Part shown: positions 3,240 through 5,562 of the stretch, piece by piece | Layout of the letters: the number at the start of each line of letters is the position of its first letter | Numbering within the stretch: position 1 is the first letter of the stretch | Origin: Bacteroidales bacterium | GTDB taxonomy: Bacteria; Bacteroidota; Bacteroidia; Bacteroidales; UBA932 | Assembly (NCBI GenBank): GCA_017527625.1 | Contig: JAFXPV010000054.1 | Span: forward strand, 1 to 5,562 | DNA: 5,562 nucleotides | Reading direction: 5' to 3' | Notes under the pieces: model-generated | Database searches by the model: none | What the model saw: the letters and a program-made list of their open reading frames with translations, nothing else | What the model was told of the DNA's origin: nothing | Position numbers and translations under genes: made by a program

Positions 3240-5562
3240 ACTCTCAGTAACGGCGGCGATAGCCACCGCACTGATGTGGGCCGGCCTCCCACAGAAAGCA
3301 AACGGCCAGAGCATGCCCGGCGTACCTTCGGTGGATTTTTATCCGCCTTCCGCCGCATCACTTATCACTTCCGTCGAGTATCCGGTTTCCCATATGACAG
3401 GCGTTCCGGACATCTCCATTCCTCTTTACACCGTCAGGTCCGGTGACCTTGAACTTCCTATTGTCCTTCGCTTCCATAGCGGGGAATTCTTCCGTTCCAA
3501 CACCTATTCCGGACCTCTCGGAGCCGGGTGGTCACTCTCGTGCGATATGGAAGTAACACACTCCATCCGGGGACTAAGCGATATCGTCGGTGCTTCCACC
3601 CCACAGCAACGTATCGTTCCTTCGGAAGACAACTATGGAAACTTAACACTGACAGACACACAGAAACGGCAGTTGGCAAAAGGTGTTGCCGACGGAGAAC
3701 CGGATCTGTTCTATTACAGCACACTCTCCGGGGACGGACGGTTCTATCTTGGTAATGACGGCTCTTCCGTAACGATGCTGGAATGCAACGGCGACAAGGT
3801 ACAGTTCTCTTCTGGCGGACAGGCTGCATTCACCGTGACGGATTCCCATGGACGAGTTCACAGTTACGCCGGAAATTCCGGGCCTATGGACACGAGCGGA
3901 GGCATGGTGTTTTCCTGGAAACTGAAAGGCATCCGCACCTATAATGCCAAGGACAGCATTTCATTCAGCTATTACCGTGACACTCTTCCGATGCCTTTGA
4001 TGAGTGACAGGATAGAACTATATGACAGCCTGTCACTTTCTGGCGCATTCACCCATGAGCAGTTGCGCATTCCAAGACTTGATCTCGGCAACGGAATGGT
4101 GCGCCATCTGATCAGAACAAACTATTCTCCGACAGGATATCAACTTCAATGGGACAACTCTCCAGCTCCGCCAGAGTTTTATTATTCCAATCCTCGGAAT
4201 AATCATTACGTAAGCCGCATCTCTTTCCGCGGCGGGCATGTCGAGTTCCAGTATCAAACCATACATCCTTACTATTACTATACTGCTTATGTCACACTGC
4301 TCAGCAGGATGGATGTTTATGCCGATGGAAATAGCACCCCCATTAAAACAATCATTTTCGAGTATCCCTCTTCCATTACTATCCGTGACCATTGTACCGC
4401 GACACTGAGCAGCATCACCATCAATGGAACGGAGAAATACTCTTTTGACTATCCTGCAGACGTAAGGAGGATGGGGGGAACTGACTTCTGGAGTTCTGGA
4501 CCGGGAGGATACCCGGGCATTCCATCGGTCTTGTATAGTCAGGTTGAGCTGCCACCAGGGATGATGTGGAACATGACTACGGCCACGTGGAGTAATGAGT
4601 CGCGCGTGTATACTGACAATCAGGGAGGATGGCACGTCTTGAGGCAGTCCAGCGACAGGACATTCACAATAACCTATCCGACCGGAGGCAAGACAGTCTT
4701 CACTTTCGAAAATGACCGCTATCATGATACCGAATCCACGATTGCCATGACTACTACCCGCAGGGTATCACGGATAAGGCACTACGACAGAGATAACACC
4801 CTGCTCAAAACTATCCGATATGAATACGGCGAGAACGGCGACGGTGTCGGACACATATGGCACATGCCTACTCTAACTGCAGCCGACATGTCCGGGATGA
4901 TGGCAAGGACCAGTTCAATGACAGAGCAACTTATTAAGTACTATAATAGAATTGGTGGAGGCGCAGGCAGCGGATACTACAGTTTCGTGGCCTATGCCAG
5001 AAGAAGGACCTATATTCATGGAACGGTATTCGATGACTGCTTCCGCGGTGATAGGTTTATCTCATATCCCGTGGTCACCGAGTATCAGGACAATGACGGT
5101 ACGGTTGCAGGTAAGAGGGTTTACCGCTATGACCTGAACCTCGGGGCTGTCAATGACATGTCTGAGAAGACTTTCCCTTATACGATCCAGCAAGAGTATT
5201 GGCAGTGTGGAAGGCCCGAAAGCGAAGCATCCTACCGCCACACGGCAAATGGCTGGCAACTGGTCGATTCCACCGCTTATGTTTATGGTGAATTCTACGG
5301 CCAGAGCAATATCAAGGTCGCACGCGCGTGGCAGAAGACGGTTGCGATTGAGGTGAATGGAAACATGACTGCCGACGAAGTCTACGACCGTTCAGAATAT
5401 ACTTTCAGAACCGCGAAGATGCAGGTCGGATGCAACAGGCTGCTGCAAACAGTCCTCACAGAACGCGCTGATGACGGAAGATTGCTTGTCACTACCCAAC
5501 AGAAAGGGTATCTGAACAACATTCATCCCCACATTCCGAAGACAAACACCATAACCTATCCG
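3223..5562 (+). CDS. Secreted RHS/YD-repeat-like giant protein, N-terminal 780 residues (3' truncated)
   Basis: A reading frame with no stop runs from ATG 3223 to the right edge (780 codons), so the protein is longer than shown. Residues 1-28 are a signal peptide: MKKS, a hydrophobic stretch (about 5-22) and a likely cleavage after A26-N27-G28 before Q29, the AxG|Q pattern frequent in Bacteroidota. The mature N-terminus matches the entry region of Bacteroidota RHS-like proteins: PPSAASL (41-47), YPVSHMTGVPDISIPLYTV (53-71), LELPIVLRFHSG (76-87) and LGAGWSL (99-105). The family more often reads YHASG and VGLGWSL, so this copy is somewhat diverged. Later landmarks are ITYPTGGKTVFTF (483-495), VSRIRHYDRDNTLLKTIRYEY (515-535) and YPVVTEYQDNDG (615-626). 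Such regions form beta-rich tyrosine/aspartate strands; in RHS proteins they build a shell that can enclose a C-terminal toxin. No enzymatic domain, anchor or sorting signal is visible in this part. It has its own promoter and a long structured leader. Family membership is fairly sure; toxin function is unproven because the C-terminus is missing. Confidence 0.85.
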   Translation, partial: MKKSILLSVTAAIATALMWAGLPQKANGQSMPGVPSVDFYPPSAASLITSVEYPVSHMTGVPDISIPLYTVRSGDLELPIVLRFHSGEFFRSNTYSGPLGAGWSLSCDMEVTHSIRGLSDIVGASTPQQRIVPSEDNYGNLTLTDTQKRQLAKGVADGEPDLFYYSTLSGDGRFYLGNDGSSVTMLECNGDKVQFSSGGQAAFTVTDSHGRVHSYAGNSGPMDTSGGMVFSWKLKGIRTYNAKDSISFSYYRDTLPMPLMSDRIELYDSLSLSGAFTHEQLRIPRLDLGNGMVRHLIRTNYSPTGYQLQWDNSPAPPEFYYSNPRNNHYVSRISFRGGHVEFQYQTIHPYYYYTAYVTLLSRMDVYADGNSTPIKTIIFEYPSSITIRDHCTATLSSITINGTEKYSFDYPADVRRMGGTDFWSSGPGGYPGIPSVLYSQVELPPGMMWNMTTATWSNESRVYTDNQGGWHVLRQSSDRTFTITYPTGGKTVFTFENDRYHDTESTIAMTTTRRVSRIRHYDRDNTLLKTIRYEYGENGDGVGHIWHMPTLTAADMSGMMARTSSMTEQLIKYYNRIGGGAGSGYYSFVAYARRRTYIHGTVFDDCFRGDRFISYPVVTEYQDNDGTVAGKRVYRYDLNLGAVNDMSEKTFPYTIQQEYWQCGRPESEASYRHTANGWQLVDSTAYVYGEFYGQSNIKVARAWQKTVAIEVNGNMTADEVYDRSEYTFRTAKMQVGCNRLLQTVLTERADDGRLLVTTQQKGYLNNIHPHIPKTNTITYP

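Noticed and set aside
4033..4725. 230-codon minus-strand open frame inside the large secreted-protein gene
   Set aside because: It is antisense to a frame with a signal peptide and clear family motifs; its translation has no recognisable domain and an irregular composition typical of a shadow frame.
4669..5562. Exact 12-base repeat ATAACCTATCCG at 4669-4680 and at the window end 5551-5562
   Set aside because: Both copies are in frame and encode ITYP, a recurring strand motif of this protein family, so the repeat is explained by coding and not by a mobile or regulatory element.

Overview
The window looks like chromosomal DNA from a member of the Bacteroidota, probably a GC-rich gut-type Bacteroidales lineage. 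Three signs support this. Two sites match the Bacteroides -7 promoter element TAnnTTTG, one of them with a correctly spaced TTTG at -33. The genes lack Shine-Dalgarno sites before their starts. The protein families (RodA with a [12 protein letters not shown] C-terminus, an HGSNAT/NagX-like acyltransferase and a secreted RHS/YD-type giant protein) are common in this phylum. I cannot name a genus from the sequence.

Layout. The left third is housekeeping in character: the last 61 codons of a RodA-type cell-wall glycan polymerase (1-188), then after one base a complete A-type flavodiiron protein (190-1362, +), which reduces O2 and/or NO. A convergent gene (1352-2446, -) overlaps its tail by 11 bp and encodes a polytopic inner-membrane acyltransferase of the HGSNAT/NagX (DUF5009, COG4299) family. 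Only 6 bp upstream of that gene, on the same strand, is a small XRE-type DNA-binding protein with a C-terminal coiled coil (2453-2914, -), so the two are probably one transcript.

A 308-bp AT-rich divergent control region follows (2915-3222). It holds a -7 element facing the regulator, a full consensus promoter facing right (TTTG-N19-TATCTTTG, 3033-3063), a 12-bp direct repeat spaced by 42 bp around the regulator's promoter, AT-rich palindromes, and a leader RNA of about 150 nt. The leader has a strong GC-rich hairpin near its 5' end and a second long hairpin that covers the downstream start codon.

The right 40% (3223 to the window edge) is one uninterrupted reading frame of at least 780 codons: the signal-peptide-bearing N-terminal part of a Bacteroidota RHS/YD-repeat-like secreted protein. 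Its C-terminus, where such proteins often carry a variable or toxic tip, lies outside the window.

The first genes tie to cell-wall elongation and oxygen/NO defence. The regulator, acyltransferase and giant surface protein share a divergent control region and may form an accessory unit in which the coiled-coil regulator controls itself, the acyltransferase and perhaps the large secreted protein. That functional link is inference; the arrangement and control elements are what the sequence shows.
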